Assembly (NCBI GenBank): GCA_903821605.1
Contig: CAIJLZ010000006.1
Location: 1-64,000 of the forward strand
Direction: 5' to 3'
DNA: 64,000 nt
Source: an uncultured Sphingomonadales bacterium
GTDB taxonomy: Bacteria > Pseudomonadota > Alphaproteobacteria > Sphingomonadales > Sphingomonadaceae
The stretch's first letter is position 1, and each line of letters begins with the position of its first letter. Shown here one piece after another: positions 15,592-24,585 of the stretch. The position numbers and the translations under genes were made by a program. The notes under the pieces are model-generated. The model made no database searches and was not told where the DNA came from. It saw only the letters and a program-made list of their open reading frames with translations.

Positions 15592-16728
15592 ATGGGGTCT
15601 TTGCGAGTCGCGCTGTTTTCCGGCAATTATAATATGGTGCGCGACGGTGCGAACCGGGCGTTAAATCGCCTTGGCGGTCATATTCTGGCGAGCGGCGGCG
15701 CGCTCCGGGTCTATTCTCCGACCATTTCCACCCCGGCGTTTGAGCCGACGGGAGATCTGATTTCAGTTCCCTCCATCGCCTTTCCCGGACGCCCCGAATA
15801 TCGGCTGGCACGCAGTTTGCCGGATCGGTTGAAGCAGGACATCCGGCAATTTCAGCCTGATCTCATCCATGTGTCGGCCCCTGATCCGCTTGGCTTTTCG
15901 GCCCAGCATTTCGCGCGCGAACTGGGCATCCCGGTGGTGGCAAGCCTGCACACGCGGTTCGAGACCTATCTTCAGCATTATGGGCTTGGTTTTGTGCACC
16001 GCTTGCTGTTGCGCAAGCTTGATCAATTTTATGATCGCGCCGACCTTGTGCTTGTCCCGACAGAGCCGATCCGGCAGGAATTCGCAGCGCGTGGATTTAA
16101 ACGGTCGATGGTCGTCTGGGGGCGCGGGATCGACAGTAGCTGTTTTCATGCGGACTTCCGCGACACTGGTTTCCGCCAAAGCTTCGGCTATCGCGCGGAC
16201 GAGATCGTGCCATTGTTTTTCGGCCGACTGGTGCGTGAAAAGGGTGTGTTTCAATTTGCCGAGGTGATCGCGCGCTTGCGGCAGGCGGGCCTGGTGTGCC
16301 GACCCATGATCATCGGCGATGGGCCGGAACGGGACAAGCTGGCGCGGTTGATGCCGAACGTCAATTTTCTCGGCCATCTTTCGGGTGAGGCATTGGGCCG
16401 GGCGGTTGCCAGTGCCGATATTCTCATCAACCCAAGCCAGTCGGAAGCCTTTGGCAATGTCAATCTGGAGGCCATGGCATCGGGGCTGGCGGTCGTATCC
16501 GCCGATGTGCCAAGCGCCAGCCAGTTGATCGATCATGGCCGCAACGGCTTGCTGGTCGCGCCCGATGATATTGACGCTTATGTGGCGGCGGTGTTGCGGC
16601 TGGTAAACGACGCGGCATTGTCGAAAGCGGTTCGCGGCGCGGCGGCGCAAGCGGGCGGGCAGCATTGCTGGCCAGATGTGTTGGATGTCGTGCTCAATGC
16701 CTATCGCATGGTGTTGGGCCGCTCATGA
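15592..16728 (+). CDS. Family 4 glycosyltransferase
   Basis: A 378-aa GT-B enzyme. N-terminal FSGNYNMVRDGANRALNRLG; middle HVSAPDPLGFSAQHFARELG and SLHTRFETYLQHYG; C-terminal donor site PLFFGRLVREKGVFQFAEV and NPSQSEAFGNVNLEAMASGL (E-x7-E). It is close to the GDP-mannose-dependent mannosyltransferase (MgtA/PimB-like) group; lipid or polysaccharide acceptor inferred. Ribosome site GGAGGAG lies about 14 bases before the ATG. Confidence 0.85.
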   Translation: MGSLRVALFSGNYNMVRDGANRALNRLGGHILASGGALRVYSPTISTPAFEPTGDLISVPSIAFPGRPEYRLARSLPDRLKQDIRQFQPDLIHVSAPDPLGFSAQHFARELGIPVVASLHTRFETYLQHYGLGFVHRLLLRKLDQFYDRADLVLVPTEPIRQEFAARGFKRSMVVWGRGIDSSCFHADFRDTGFRQSFGYRADEIVPLFFGRLVREKGVFQFAEVIARLRQAGLVCRPMIIGDGPERDKLARLMPNVNFLGHLSGEALGRAVASADILINPSQSEAFGNVNLEAMASGLAVVSADVPSASQLIDHGRNGLLVAPDDIDAYVAAVLRLVNDAALSKAVRGAAAQAGGQHCWPDVLDVVLNAYRMVLGRS

Positions 16729-16824
16729 TCCGCACCGGGTGGGCTTTTTACGGTGCATGACGAATGGGCTGGCAATGCGCCGCACATCGGCTAGTCTGAT
16801 CCTCCATAACAAGGAGAGAGTAAC

Positions 16825-17013
16825 ATGTTCGTGAAATTCGTCAGCGCGGACCGCGTGGAAACAGCGATCAATGCCTCCCAGGTGACGTTTATCTCCTCGG
16901 TCACGGACGGTACGCGTATCCGTTTCGGCGAAGGCCGCAGCGTTACCGTGGTTGAGCCGATGGACGAAGTCATCTCGCGGCTCAACGAAACTCGGCAACT
17001 GCCCACGACCTGA
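16825..17013 (+). CDS. Small conserved-looking hypothetical protein
   Basis: A 62-aa protein behind an excellent AAGGAGAGAG ribosome site. It has the feel of a compact beta-rich domain (VETAINASQVTFISSV, RIRFGEGRSVTVVEP) with no membrane segment. Family not recognised. It lies alone between the glycosyltransferase and a convergent reductase gene. Confidence 0.65.
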   Translation: MFVKFVSADRVETAINASQVTFISSVTDGTRIRFGEGRSVTVVEPMDEVISRLNETRQLPTT

Positions 17014-17035
17014 TCGCGACTGGCGACCGGTCAGC

Positions 17036-17995
17036 TTATATTGCTGACTGGTCGCTCGCCGCATCCAGCAGCGCGATCTGCGCCGGGGTTAACGACAGTC
17101 GCATCGCGGCGAGCAGGTCTGCGACCTGTCGGGCGTTGGTGGCGCTCACGATTGGGGCGAGAATCGCCGGGCGGCTGTTGAGCCACGCGAGCGCGACTTG
17201 CGCGCAATTGGTGCCGGTTTCGGCCGCAACCTGATCAAGCGCGGCCAGCACGCCCATCCCCAGTGGGGTGAGATAGGGGCGCACTTCTTCGGCACGGGCA
17301 TGGCCGGCAAGATCGGCTTCGCTGCGATATTTGCCTGACAAGAAGCCGCTGGCCAACGCCCAGAACGGGGTCACCGCAATGTCATGGGTAACGCAATAAT
17401 CCTGTAACGGTCCCTCGAAGGCCGGGCGCGCCATCAGATTGTAGAGCGGTTGCAGCAGATCATAACGGGCAATGCCCGCGGCATCGGTCATGGCGCGGGC
17501 CTCGGCCAGTCGGGCTGCATCATAATGGGAGGCGCCAAGGGCGCGCACCTTGCCCGCCTTGACGAGCGCGCCAAAGGCTTCGACCGTCTCTTCAAGCGGG
17601 GTGCCCATATCGTCGAGATGCGCGAAATAGATATCGACATAGTCGGTTTGGAGGCGCCGGAGCGAGCCATCGATCCCGGCCATGATCGCCCGGCGCGAAA
17701 GCCCGCCGAGGTCCCCCGCCGCGCGGCCGACCTTGGTCGCGATCATCAATTTGTCGCGGCTTTGGCGCGAGGCGATCCATTCGCCGATCAGCGTTTCTGA
17801 CTCGCCGCCCTGAAGGCCGGGTATCCACGATGAATACATGTCGGCGGTATCGATCAGCCTACCGCCGCCCGCGACATAGGCATCAAGCACGGCAAAGGTC
17901 GCGTCGCGGTTGGCTGTCCAGCCGAACACATTGCCACCCAGCATCATCGGCGGCGCCTTCAGCCCCGATCGTCCCAGTGCGCGTTCTGCCGTCAT
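17036..17995 (-). CDS. Aldo/keto reductase
   Basis: A 319-aa TIM-barrel reductase. Catalytic tetrad: Asp and Tyr in DTADMYS, Lys in IATKVG, His in YFAHLDD. The late NADPH-binding segment IVSATNARQVADLL is present. It reduces carbonyls with NADPH; substrate unknown. The start at 17995 sits 9 bases behind AAGGGG; the ATG at 18004 directly touches that motif and is less likely. Confidence 0.87.
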   Translation of the reverse strand: MTAERALGRSGLKAPPMMLGGNVFGWTANRDATFAVLDAYVAGGGRLIDTADMYSSWIPGLQGGESETLIGEWIASRQSRDKLMIATKVGRAAGDLGGLSRRAIMAGIDGSLRRLQTDYVDIYFAHLDDMGTPLEETVEAFGALVKAGKVRALGASHYDAARLAEARAMTDAAGIARYDLLQPLYNLMARPAFEGPLQDYCVTHDIAVTPFWALASGFLSGKYRSEADLAGHARAEEVRPYLTPLGMGVLAALDQVAAETGTNCAQVALAWLNSRPAILAPIVSATNARQVADLLAAMRLSLTPAQIALLDAASDQSAI

Positions 17996-18111
17996 CGCCA
18001 ACATCCCCTTAGATCATCGCTGCCATGCCGGGGGGTGCAGGCCCGGTCGCCATCCGCAACCTAATCACTGCCCCGGCATGGGCAAGCTGGCAGGATGGCA
18101 GGTGCGGGGGG

Positions 18112-19098
18112 TCAGGGTAGCAGCAGCGTGGATCCGGTGGTGCGCCTTGCTTCCAGATCGCGATGCGCCTGCGCCACGGCCTCAAGCGGGTAACGCTGGC
18201 CGATGGTGACGCTCAGCTTGCCCGAGCGCAACATGTCGAACAGCCGTGCGCTGCCCGCCTGCCGTTCTGCGGGCGCGCCGTAATAATCATAAAGCGTGGG
18301 GCGGGTGACGAACAGCGAGCCATGCGCCGCCAACTGGCCAAGCGCGACGCCGGTGACGGGCGCGCTCGCATTGCCATAGCTGATGATCAGCCCGCACCGC
18401 GCTGTGGCGGCGAGTGAGGCTTCCCATGTCGCCATGCCGACCCCATCGAAAACCACCCGGACCCCTGCGCCGCCGGTAATGTCGCGCACCCGTGTGGCAA
18501 GGTCTTCGCTATCGGTCACGATCACATGATCGGCCCCCGCCCGGGTGGCGATGGCTGCCTTGTCGGGATGTCCGACGGCACCGATCACGATTGCTCCCAC
18601 GGCCTTCAACCATTGCACCAGCAACTGGCCGACCCCGCCCGCAGCCGCATGGACCAGTACCGGCCAGCCAGCCTCGACCTTGCCGCATCGCTCGACAAGA
18701 AATTCGGCGGTGCAGCCTTTGAGCATGATCGCCGCGACCGTTTCATCATCAATATCATCGGGGACATGAAAGAGTTGCGCCGCTGGCAGATTGCGATGGG
18801 TGGCATAGGCCCCCATCGCGGGGCCAAGTGTGGCGACCCGGTCGCCCGGCGCAAATCCGGTGACGGCGCTGCCGACCTGTTCAATCACGCCTGCGCCTTC
18901 GACGCCCAGGCCCATGGGTAGCGGGAAGGGATAGATGCCGCGCCGGTGATAGGTGTCGATGAAATTCAACCCGACCGCCGTGGTGCGGATGCGCACTTCG
19001 TCGGGGGCAGGGGCGGGAAGCACGTCTTCGACCCAATGGATCATTTCCGGGCCGCCATATTGATCGATCTGGGCCATGCGGGCGGTGATACTGGTCAT
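18112..19098 (-). CDS. NADPH:quinone oxidoreductase, MDR family
   Basis: A 328-aa protein of the zinc-free quinone reductase (QOR) type: N-terminal GroES-like domain with GVGVNFIDTYHRRG-like block (here VGLNFIDTYHRRGIYPFPLP), LVHAAAGGVGQLLVQWLKAVG nucleotide-binding loop and C-terminal LFDMLRSGKL. It catalyses one-electron or two-electron quinone reduction with NADPH. No cysteine cluster for structural zinc is seen. Confidence 0.85.
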   Translation of the reverse strand: MTSITARMAQIDQYGGPEMIHWVEDVLPAPAPDEVRIRTTAVGLNFIDTYHRRGIYPFPLPMGLGVEGAGVIEQVGSAVTGFAPGDRVATLGPAMGAYATHRNLPAAQLFHVPDDIDDETVAAIMLKGCTAEFLVERCGKVEAGWPVLVHAAAGGVGQLLVQWLKAVGAIVIGAVGHPDKAAIATRAGADHVIVTDSEDLATRVRDITGGAGVRVVFDGVGMATWEASLAATARCGLIISYGNASAPVTGVALGQLAAHGSLFVTRPTLYDYYGAPAERQAGSARLFDMLRSGKLSVTIGQRYPLEAVAQAHRDLEARRTTGSTLLLP

Positions 19099-19243
19099 TC
19101 GACGCCTTCCTGTGTGCGCAATTTTGTGTTCGCGGCGAAAATAGACCCGAATTCGGATCGCGAGGCAAGGGGGCGGCGTGAGGCCCTATCGCGCATCGCC
19201 TTGGCGGTTGACGCGGCGGCTCCAAGCCGGGAGAAGCAAGACG

Positions 19244-19606
19244 ATGAAACAGGGTGTGCGCTTCTTATATTTGATCGGGGGTGGCCTTGCGGTCATGCTG
19301 GGCGTGATCGGGATTTTCCTACCCCTGTTGCCGACGGTGCCGTTCCTCATTCTCGCGGCCTTCTGCTTTGCGCGGAGCCATCCAGCGTTTGAGCAGCGGT
19401 TGCTCGATCATCCGCATTTCGGGGAAGCCATCCGCACATGGCGCGCGCGCGGGGCCATCAGCCGCAAGGCCAAGCGCGCGGCAAGCTTTGCTTTTGCCAT
19501 CAGCCTTGCCCTTGCGTTGTGGCTCACGCCGATGCCTTGGCCCTTGGTCTCGGCGGCGGCCATTCTCGCGACCGCTAGCTGGATCTGGGCCCGGCCCGAA
19601 ATTTAG
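19244..19606 (+). CDS. DUF454 (YbaN-like) inner-membrane protein
   Basis: A 120-aa protein: GIFLPLLPTVPFLILAAFCF followed by ARSHPAFEQRLLDHPHFGE, the YbaN/DUF454 signature, with three or four hydrophobic helices. Function unknown in the family. The ATG at 19244 is preceded by GGGAGAAGCAAGACG. Confidence 0.83.
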   Translation: MKQGVRFLYLIGGGLAVMLGVIGIFLPLLPTVPFLILAAFCFARSHPAFEQRLLDHPHFGEAIRTWRARGAISRKAKRAASFAFAISLALALWLTPMPWPLVSAAAILATASWIWARPEI

Positions 19607-19685
19607 GCGGCGCGGATAGCCTCGACAGCATCAGGAGCGGGGGCTAGGCTTTCCATAGGATTGGCTATTTCCGGAATGTGTAACC

Positions 19686-20618
19686 GTGCAGACCATCGCG
19701 ACGTTGACCATGAATCCGACTATCGACGGGGCGTGCGAGGCTGAGAAGATTTTTCCCACCCACAAGATCCGCACCCAAGGCGACCGTTATGATCCGGGCG
19801 GCGGCGGGATCAATGCCGCCCGTGTGCTGGCACGGTTGGGATGCGGCGCGACGGCTTATTATCTGGCGGGCGGGGCGACGGGGTCGGTACTTGATCATCT
19901 GCTCGATAGTTGCGGTGTCGCGCGGTGCCGGATCGATATTGCTGGCCATACCCGTGTCGCGCATTCGGTGTATGAACGTTCGACCGGGCAGGAATATCGC
20001 TTCGTGCCGGAAGGCCCATTGGTGAGTGAGGGCGAATGGCGGGCGGTGCTGGATCGGTTGGCGCATCTCGATGTTGCCTGGCTAGTGGCAAGTGGATCTT
20101 TGCCGCGCGGCGTGCCCGATGATTTTTATGCGCAGGTCGGTGCCATTGCGGCGGCCAAGGGGGCGAAGCTGATCCTCGATAGCTCGGGACCGGCGCTGGC
20201 GGCGGCACTCGCGGCGGGTGGGGTGTTTCTGGTCAAGCCAAGCGCGGGTGAATTTGAGCAATTGGTCGGGCGGCGCCTCACTACCCCTGCGGAGATTGGC
20301 GCAGCGGCGATGGAGTTGGTGCAGGCCGGGCAGGCGGCGCATATCGCGGTTACCATGGGGCATCTTGGCGCGGTGCTGGCCGATCAATCGGGCTGGTCGC
20401 ATCTGCCTGCCATGCCGGTCGAGGCGAAGAGTGCGGTGGGGGCGGGGGACAGCTTCCTTGCCGGGATGACCTGTGCCTTTGCGCGCGGCTGGGCCCCGGC
20501 GCGTGCCTTTCGTTACGGCATGGCGGCGGGTACGGCGGCAGTGCTGACACCGGGCACTGATCTGTGTCACAAGGTCGATATCGAACGCCTGTTCGCCGAG
20601 ATTGAAGAGAGGGGCTGA
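19686..20618 (+). CDS. pfkB: 1-phosphofructokinase/PfkB-type sugar kinase
   Basis: A 310-aa ribokinase-fold kinase starting at GTG. It has MNPTIDGACEAEK at the N-terminus, the substrate loop DPGGGGINAARVLARLG (about 38-54) and the catalytic AVGAGDSFLAGM signature with Asp base (about 250-261). It likely phosphorylates fructose-6-phosphate or a related sugar phosphate. It is followed after 4 bases by a beta-CASP nuclease gene; pairing of the two looks operonic. Confidence 0.85.
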   Translation: MQTIATLTMNPTIDGACEAEKIFPTHKIRTQGDRYDPGGGGINAARVLARLGCGATAYYLAGGATGSVLDHLLDSCGVARCRIDIAGHTRVAHSVYERSTGQEYRFVPEGPLVSEGEWRAVLDRLAHLDVAWLVASGSLPRGVPDDFYAQVGAIAAAKGAKLILDSSGPALAAALAAGGVFLVKPSAGEFEQLVGRRLTTPAEIGAAAMELVQAGQAAHIAVTMGHLGAVLADQSGWSHLPAMPVEAKSAVGAGDSFLAGMTCAFARGWAPARAFRYGMAAGTAAVLTPGTDLCHKVDIERLFAEIEERG

Positions 20619-20622
20619 CAGC

Positions 20623-22224
20623 ATGACGTCAACGCCGGAAGTGATTTTCCATGGGGCGGCCGGAACGGTCACCGGGTCCTGCACCGAGCTGCGCTGTGGT
20701 GATCAGCGTATCCTGATCGACTGCGGCCTGTTTCAAGGCTCGCGCACGCTGGAGACGCTGAACCGCGAGCCGTTCGATTTTGACCTGTCGGCGATTTCGG
20801 CGGTGGTGCTGACACACGCGCATATTGATCATAGCGGGCTTTTGCCCAAGCTGGTGGCCGCAGGTTTTACCGGGCCGATCTGGTGCACGGCGGCGACGCG
20901 TGACCTGCTCTATTACATGCTGCCGGATGCGGGCCGAATTCAGGAATTCGAGGCGGAACGCCGCAACCGCCGCGCCGACCGCGCGGATGAAACGCCGTTC
21001 GAACCGATCTATACCGAGGCCGATGCGCTGAGCGCCTATGAACAGGCGCACGCGGTCGATATGGAACATTGGTTTGAGGCCGCCCCGGGCATTCGTGTGC
21101 GCTTGTGGAATGCAGGCCATATCCTTGGCTCGGTGTCGGCCGAAATTGACGCGGGTGGTGTGCGGCTGCTCTTTTCGGGTGATCTGGGGCCGGAACACAA
21201 GGCCTTTCACCCGGACCCGACGGCCCCCAAGGGCTTCGATCATGTGATCTGCGAAAGCACTTATGGCGATCGAGTGCGCGAACATGTGACGATCGAGCAA
21301 CGCCGCGACTTGCTCGAAACCGAGATCGAGGCCGCGCTGAGCCGGGGCGGCAACCTGGTTATCCCGGTGTTCGCGTTGGAACGGACGCAGGAGCTGTTGC
21401 TCGATATTGCCCGGCTGATCGAGGCAAAGCGGCTGAAGAATCCGCGCGTGTTCATCGACTCACCACTGGCGAGCCGGGCCACCGATGTGTTTGCCGCCCA
21501 TGCTGATAAGCTGGAAGATGTGCAGGATGGGGCGCTGTTTCGCCTGCCAGCCTTTCATTTCATCGCCAGCGTCAATGAGTCGATTGCGCTCAACAATGTG
21601 ACGGGCGCGATCATTCTTGCCGCATCGGGCATGTGCGAGGCGGGGCGGATCCGCCATCATCTGCTGCATAATTTGCCCAACCGCCATTCGACCATTTTGT
21701 TTGTCGGCTATCAGGCGGGTGGCACGCTGGGGCGCACCTTGCTGGACGGGGCAGACCGGGTGCGCATGTCTGGGCGCGATGTCGCGGTGCGAGCGCAAAT
21801 TCGCCGGATCGACAGCTATTCCGCCCATGCCGACCAGTCGGACCTGCGCGCATGGGTTGCCGCGCGTGCGCCGATTGCGGGCAGCCTGATCCTTGATCAT
21901 GGTGAAACGACCAGCCTAGAGGCGTTGCGCCAGTTGATGCAGGCGGAAAATGCGGCCCCCACCATTGTCGTACCGCAGATCGGCGAACGTTATGCGCTTC
22001 CCAAGGATGCACCGGCCAAGCGGTTGGCGACGGGGCGGATCGACCTGCACCCCAGCATCGAGCATGACTGGCAGAACGACTATGCAGCGTTTTCGACCGG
22101 GTTGAAGCGCGAACTGCATGCGATCAAAGATGCGGCTGACCGCCGTGCCGCACTGGCCCGCATGCGCGAGGTGCTGCATTCCTATCAGCATCACCGGCAG
22201 AAGCAGAAAGACCGACAACACTAA
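20623..22224 (+). CDS. Beta-CASP metallo-beta-lactamase RNase
   Basis: A 533-aa protein with the metal motif THAHIDHSG (about residues 66-74), further ligands in NAGHILGS and FSGDLGP, the beta-CASP insertion (FVGYQAGGTLGRTLLDG) and a C-terminal RMMBL portion (IRRIDSYSAHADQSDL). Family members are zinc RNases of the CPSF73/YSH1 kind. ATG 20623 is chosen over an upstream TTG because it matches the family N-terminus (VIFHGAAGTVTGSC). Confidence 0.87.
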   Translation: MTSTPEVIFHGAAGTVTGSCTELRCGDQRILIDCGLFQGSRTLETLNREPFDFDLSAISAVVLTHAHIDHSGLLPKLVAAGFTGPIWCTAATRDLLYYMLPDAGRIQEFEAERRNRRADRADETPFEPIYTEADALSAYEQAHAVDMEHWFEAAPGIRVRLWNAGHILGSVSAEIDAGGVRLLFSGDLGPEHKAFHPDPTAPKGFDHVICESTYGDRVREHVTIEQRRDLLETEIEAALSRGGNLVIPVFALERTQELLLDIARLIEAKRLKNPRVFIDSPLASRATDVFAAHADKLEDVQDGALFRLPAFHFIASVNESIALNNVTGAIILAASGMCEAGRIRHHLLHNLPNRHSTILFVGYQAGGTLGRTLLDGADRVRMSGRDVAVRAQIRRIDSYSAHADQSDLRAWVAARAPIAGSLILDHGETTSLEALRQLMQAENAAPTIVVPQIGERYALPKDAPAKRLATGRIDLHPSIEHDWQNDYAAFSTGLKRELHAIKDAADRRAALARMREVLHSYQHHRQKQKDRQH

Positions 22225-22286
22225 GACGACGGCGCAGATCGGCCGGTCAGGCTGGCCCCCATTGTTGCCAGTCGCTTGTGGCGCAT

Positions 22287-22310
22287 CCCCCGATCGCGGC
22301 GCGTCGGGGG
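22287..22310. terminator. Possible bidirectional terminator hairpin
   Basis: CCCCCGA (22287-22293) pairs with TCGGGGG (22304-22310) between the convergent nuclease and P450 genes. No T run, so weak. Confidence 0.3.
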
Positions 22311-22320
22311 CGTCCAACCG

Positions 22321-23556
22321 CTATCTCCTCTCAAAACAAATCGGCAGGCTGATAAGATTGCGGCCAAAAAAGCTGGGCGTATAGGCCAGCCCCGGTGCTG
22401 TCTCCTCCATCCGGAAGCCACGCAGCCGCCCGATCAACAGCGAGAAACAGGTGATCAACTCCTGTCGCGCAAGTGGCGCGCCGATGCAGTGATGCCGCCC
22501 AATGCCGAAGGCCAGATGCTTGCCCGGCGATTTGCGATGGAGGTCGATGCGCTCGGGGGAGGGAAATTCCTTTTCATCCCGGTTTGCTGCACCAAAGCGC
22601 AGGCTGAGCAGATCGCCCTCCTGCAACATGATGCCACCCAGTTCGGTGGGGGCGACGACCCGTCGGAACATGCCCTGCGCCGGGGATTCGAGACGCACCA
22701 CCTCTTCGGCAAAGGCCGGGATCAGCCCCGGATCAGCCGCAAGCTCGTCTTGAATATGCGGGTTTTCGATCAGCAGGCGCATGCCGGATGCCAGTGCAGA
22801 GGCGGTTGTGTCATTGCCGGAGGCCAAGAGATCGACCGCGATGATGGTCAATGCCTCTTCCATCGCGAGCAATTCGCCCTGCTCGTCCCGGGTCTGGGCA
22901 ATCACCGTCAGAAGATCATCCTTTGGTGCACGACGTCGCTCTTCGATGCGTTGTTGGAAAAATTTCTGCATCTCGACGAACAAGCGGGCGCATTCGACCT
23001 CGCGTTCCGGGCTGACCATCATGCTGAATGGCTCGACGATCGCATCGGACCATGATTTGAACGTGTCGATCATGTCCGGGGAAACGCCGATTTGCTCGGC
23101 AATCACGATCATGGGGAAGGGATGGGCAAAAGCGCGCACGAATTCGCATTCGCCCTTGTCGACGAATTGGTCGATCAACTGGTTGGCGGTGCTTTCCATC
23201 CACGGCACCATGGCGCGCACTTTCGATGCGGTGAACAGCCGATCCAGCAAGGCCCGTACCCAAGTGTGACGGGGCGGATCAGAGGTCGAGCAAGACGAGG
23301 TGGGGAGCCACCCCTCCTCGGTGAAGACCCGGACGACCTCCGGCGGAACACCGCCGGGCCGCAATGTTGCCGGGCTAACGCCGCTGGCGAACAGATCCGG
23401 CTCGCGAATGACCTGCATGCATAGGTCATAGCTGGTGACGAGATGAAAGCCGGTATTGGGCATTTTATACACCGGCGCCTGGGTGCGCAGCCTATTGTAC
23501 AACGCATAAGGGCAGGATTGGACCTTTGGGTCCATCAGGTCGGGCAGGCTCTCCAT
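22321..23556 (-). CDS. Cytochrome P450
   Basis: A 411-aa bacterial class P450. I-helix LLASGNDTTA (about 245), ExxR in EEVVRLESP, and the heme loop FGIGRHHCIGAPLAR with the axial Cys. It hydroxylates a hydrophobic compound using electrons from a separate ferredoxin system; none is adjacent. It stands alone, convergent to the nuclease gene. Substrate unknown. Confidence 0.9.
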   Translation of the reverse strand: MESLPDLMDPKVQSCPYALYNRLRTQAPVYKMPNTGFHLVTSYDLCMQVIREPDLFASGVSPATLRPGGVPPEVVRVFTEEGWLPTSSCSTSDPPRHTWVRALLDRLFTASKVRAMVPWMESTANQLIDQFVDKGECEFVRAFAHPFPMIVIAEQIGVSPDMIDTFKSWSDAIVEPFSMMVSPEREVECARLFVEMQKFFQQRIEERRRAPKDDLLTVIAQTRDEQGELLAMEEALTIIAVDLLASGNDTTASALASGMRLLIENPHIQDELAADPGLIPAFAEEVVRLESPAQGMFRRVVAPTELGGIMLQEGDLLSLRFGAANRDEKEFPSPERIDLHRKSPGKHLAFGIGRHHCIGAPLARQELITCFSLLIGRLRGFRMEETAPGLAYTPSFFGRNLISLPICFERR

Positions 23557-23874
23557 TCCCTCTCCTTGTCGTTCGACTTTATCGTTGATTGAACATCATC
23601 AGATAGGCGTCAGGCGCCCACAAAATCTGTTTGCGCGATAGGACTGCCTCATTGTGTGGCGTTTGCCAATGGCCAGCGCGTCGCCACGCGTTCTTACCAT
23701 GGTTGTATTGATGCGGCGTGGCGCGGCGGTCTGGCTGTCGTTAGTGCGGGAAAGGCGCCCGCGAACAGTCTTTCTTCACATCCGCTTTCGCCATTGTCTC
23801 ATTTTCAATGGCATCTTTGACGCAATTTGATTAAATAATTTTTATGTTTTTGTATCAAATGTCAGGGGCGAGCG
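23557..23874. other. Intergenic region upstream of P450 and J-domain genes
   Basis: No gene is seen. The right 60 bases are A/T-rich (TTGATTAAATAATTTTTATG) and probably hold the J-domain gene promoter; GGGGCGAGCG before 23875 is its ribosome site. Confidence 0.5.
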
Positions 23875-24468
23875 ATGGCGAGTGATCATGATGACTTCAT
23901 TGATTATTATGAAATTTTGCAGGTAAGCCCCAATTGCGACAGCAAAATTCTAGAAAGCGCCTATCGCTATCTCGCCAAGCAATACCATCCTGATCATCCG
24001 GACACAGCGGACGGAGCGCGCTTCTATGAAATCATCGAGGCGCATAGCGCGCTGAAAAATCCCGAACAACGGGCTGCATATGATTTGATATATGCTTCAC
24101 GAAATATCGATAAATTATACAATAAAGAACATCATCAAGAGGATAGAAAAGACAAATTATCAAATGACACAAGTGCGGCGTCGGATGCGAACGTTCAAAA
24201 AAATATGCTCTTCTCGCTTTACAAAAGAAGGCGCGAGAATGCTTCGGATCCCGGGATTGTGGGCTTTTATCTCCAGGAAGCGTTTAATTGCTCCGACGAG
24301 CATTTTGAATTTCATATTTGGTATCTGAAATCAAAGGGCTTTATCAGCATCACCGAGCAAGGGTTGCTGGCGATTACCATTGAAGGCGTAGATCATGTGA
24401 TTTCGATGCATCAGTATAAAGCTAAAGAAAAATTGTTCATTACGCAGTCGGATGGGCTGGATGATTAA
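23875..24468 (+). CDS. J-domain protein with unknown C-terminal domain
   Basis: A 197-aa protein. The J domain covers about residues 9-68 with the invariant HPD at 38-40 (KQYHPDHPD) that stimulates Hsp70. A charged linker (about 75-100) leads to a C-terminal segment (about 105-185) that looks like a winged helix (WYLKSKGFISITEQGLLAIT followed by IEGVDHV). There is no Gly/Phe region, zinc finger or DnaJ C-terminal domain. The gene is notably A/T-rich against its neighbours, suggesting transfer. It is a candidate specialised DnaK cochaperone with a nucleic-acid or protein-recruiting domain (inference). Confidence 0.75.
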   Translation: MASDHDDFIDYYEILQVSPNCDSKILESAYRYLAKQYHPDHPDTADGARFYEIIEAHSALKNPEQRAAYDLIYASRNIDKLYNKEHHQEDRKDKLSNDTSAASDANVQKNMLFSLYKRRRENASDPGIVGFYLQEAFNCSDEHFEFHIWYLKSKGFISITEQGLLAITIEGVDHVISMHQYKAKEKLFITQSDGLDD

Positions 24469-24585
24469 ACTTCATCAGCCCTGAACCCCGCGAGTTCGCC
24501 GTCGCTGCTGGTTTACGACATGGGGCCGAACATGCCCCCGTGTCCCGATGCCCCCGCCTCGCGATCATGAGCAGCAGGGCGGGTC

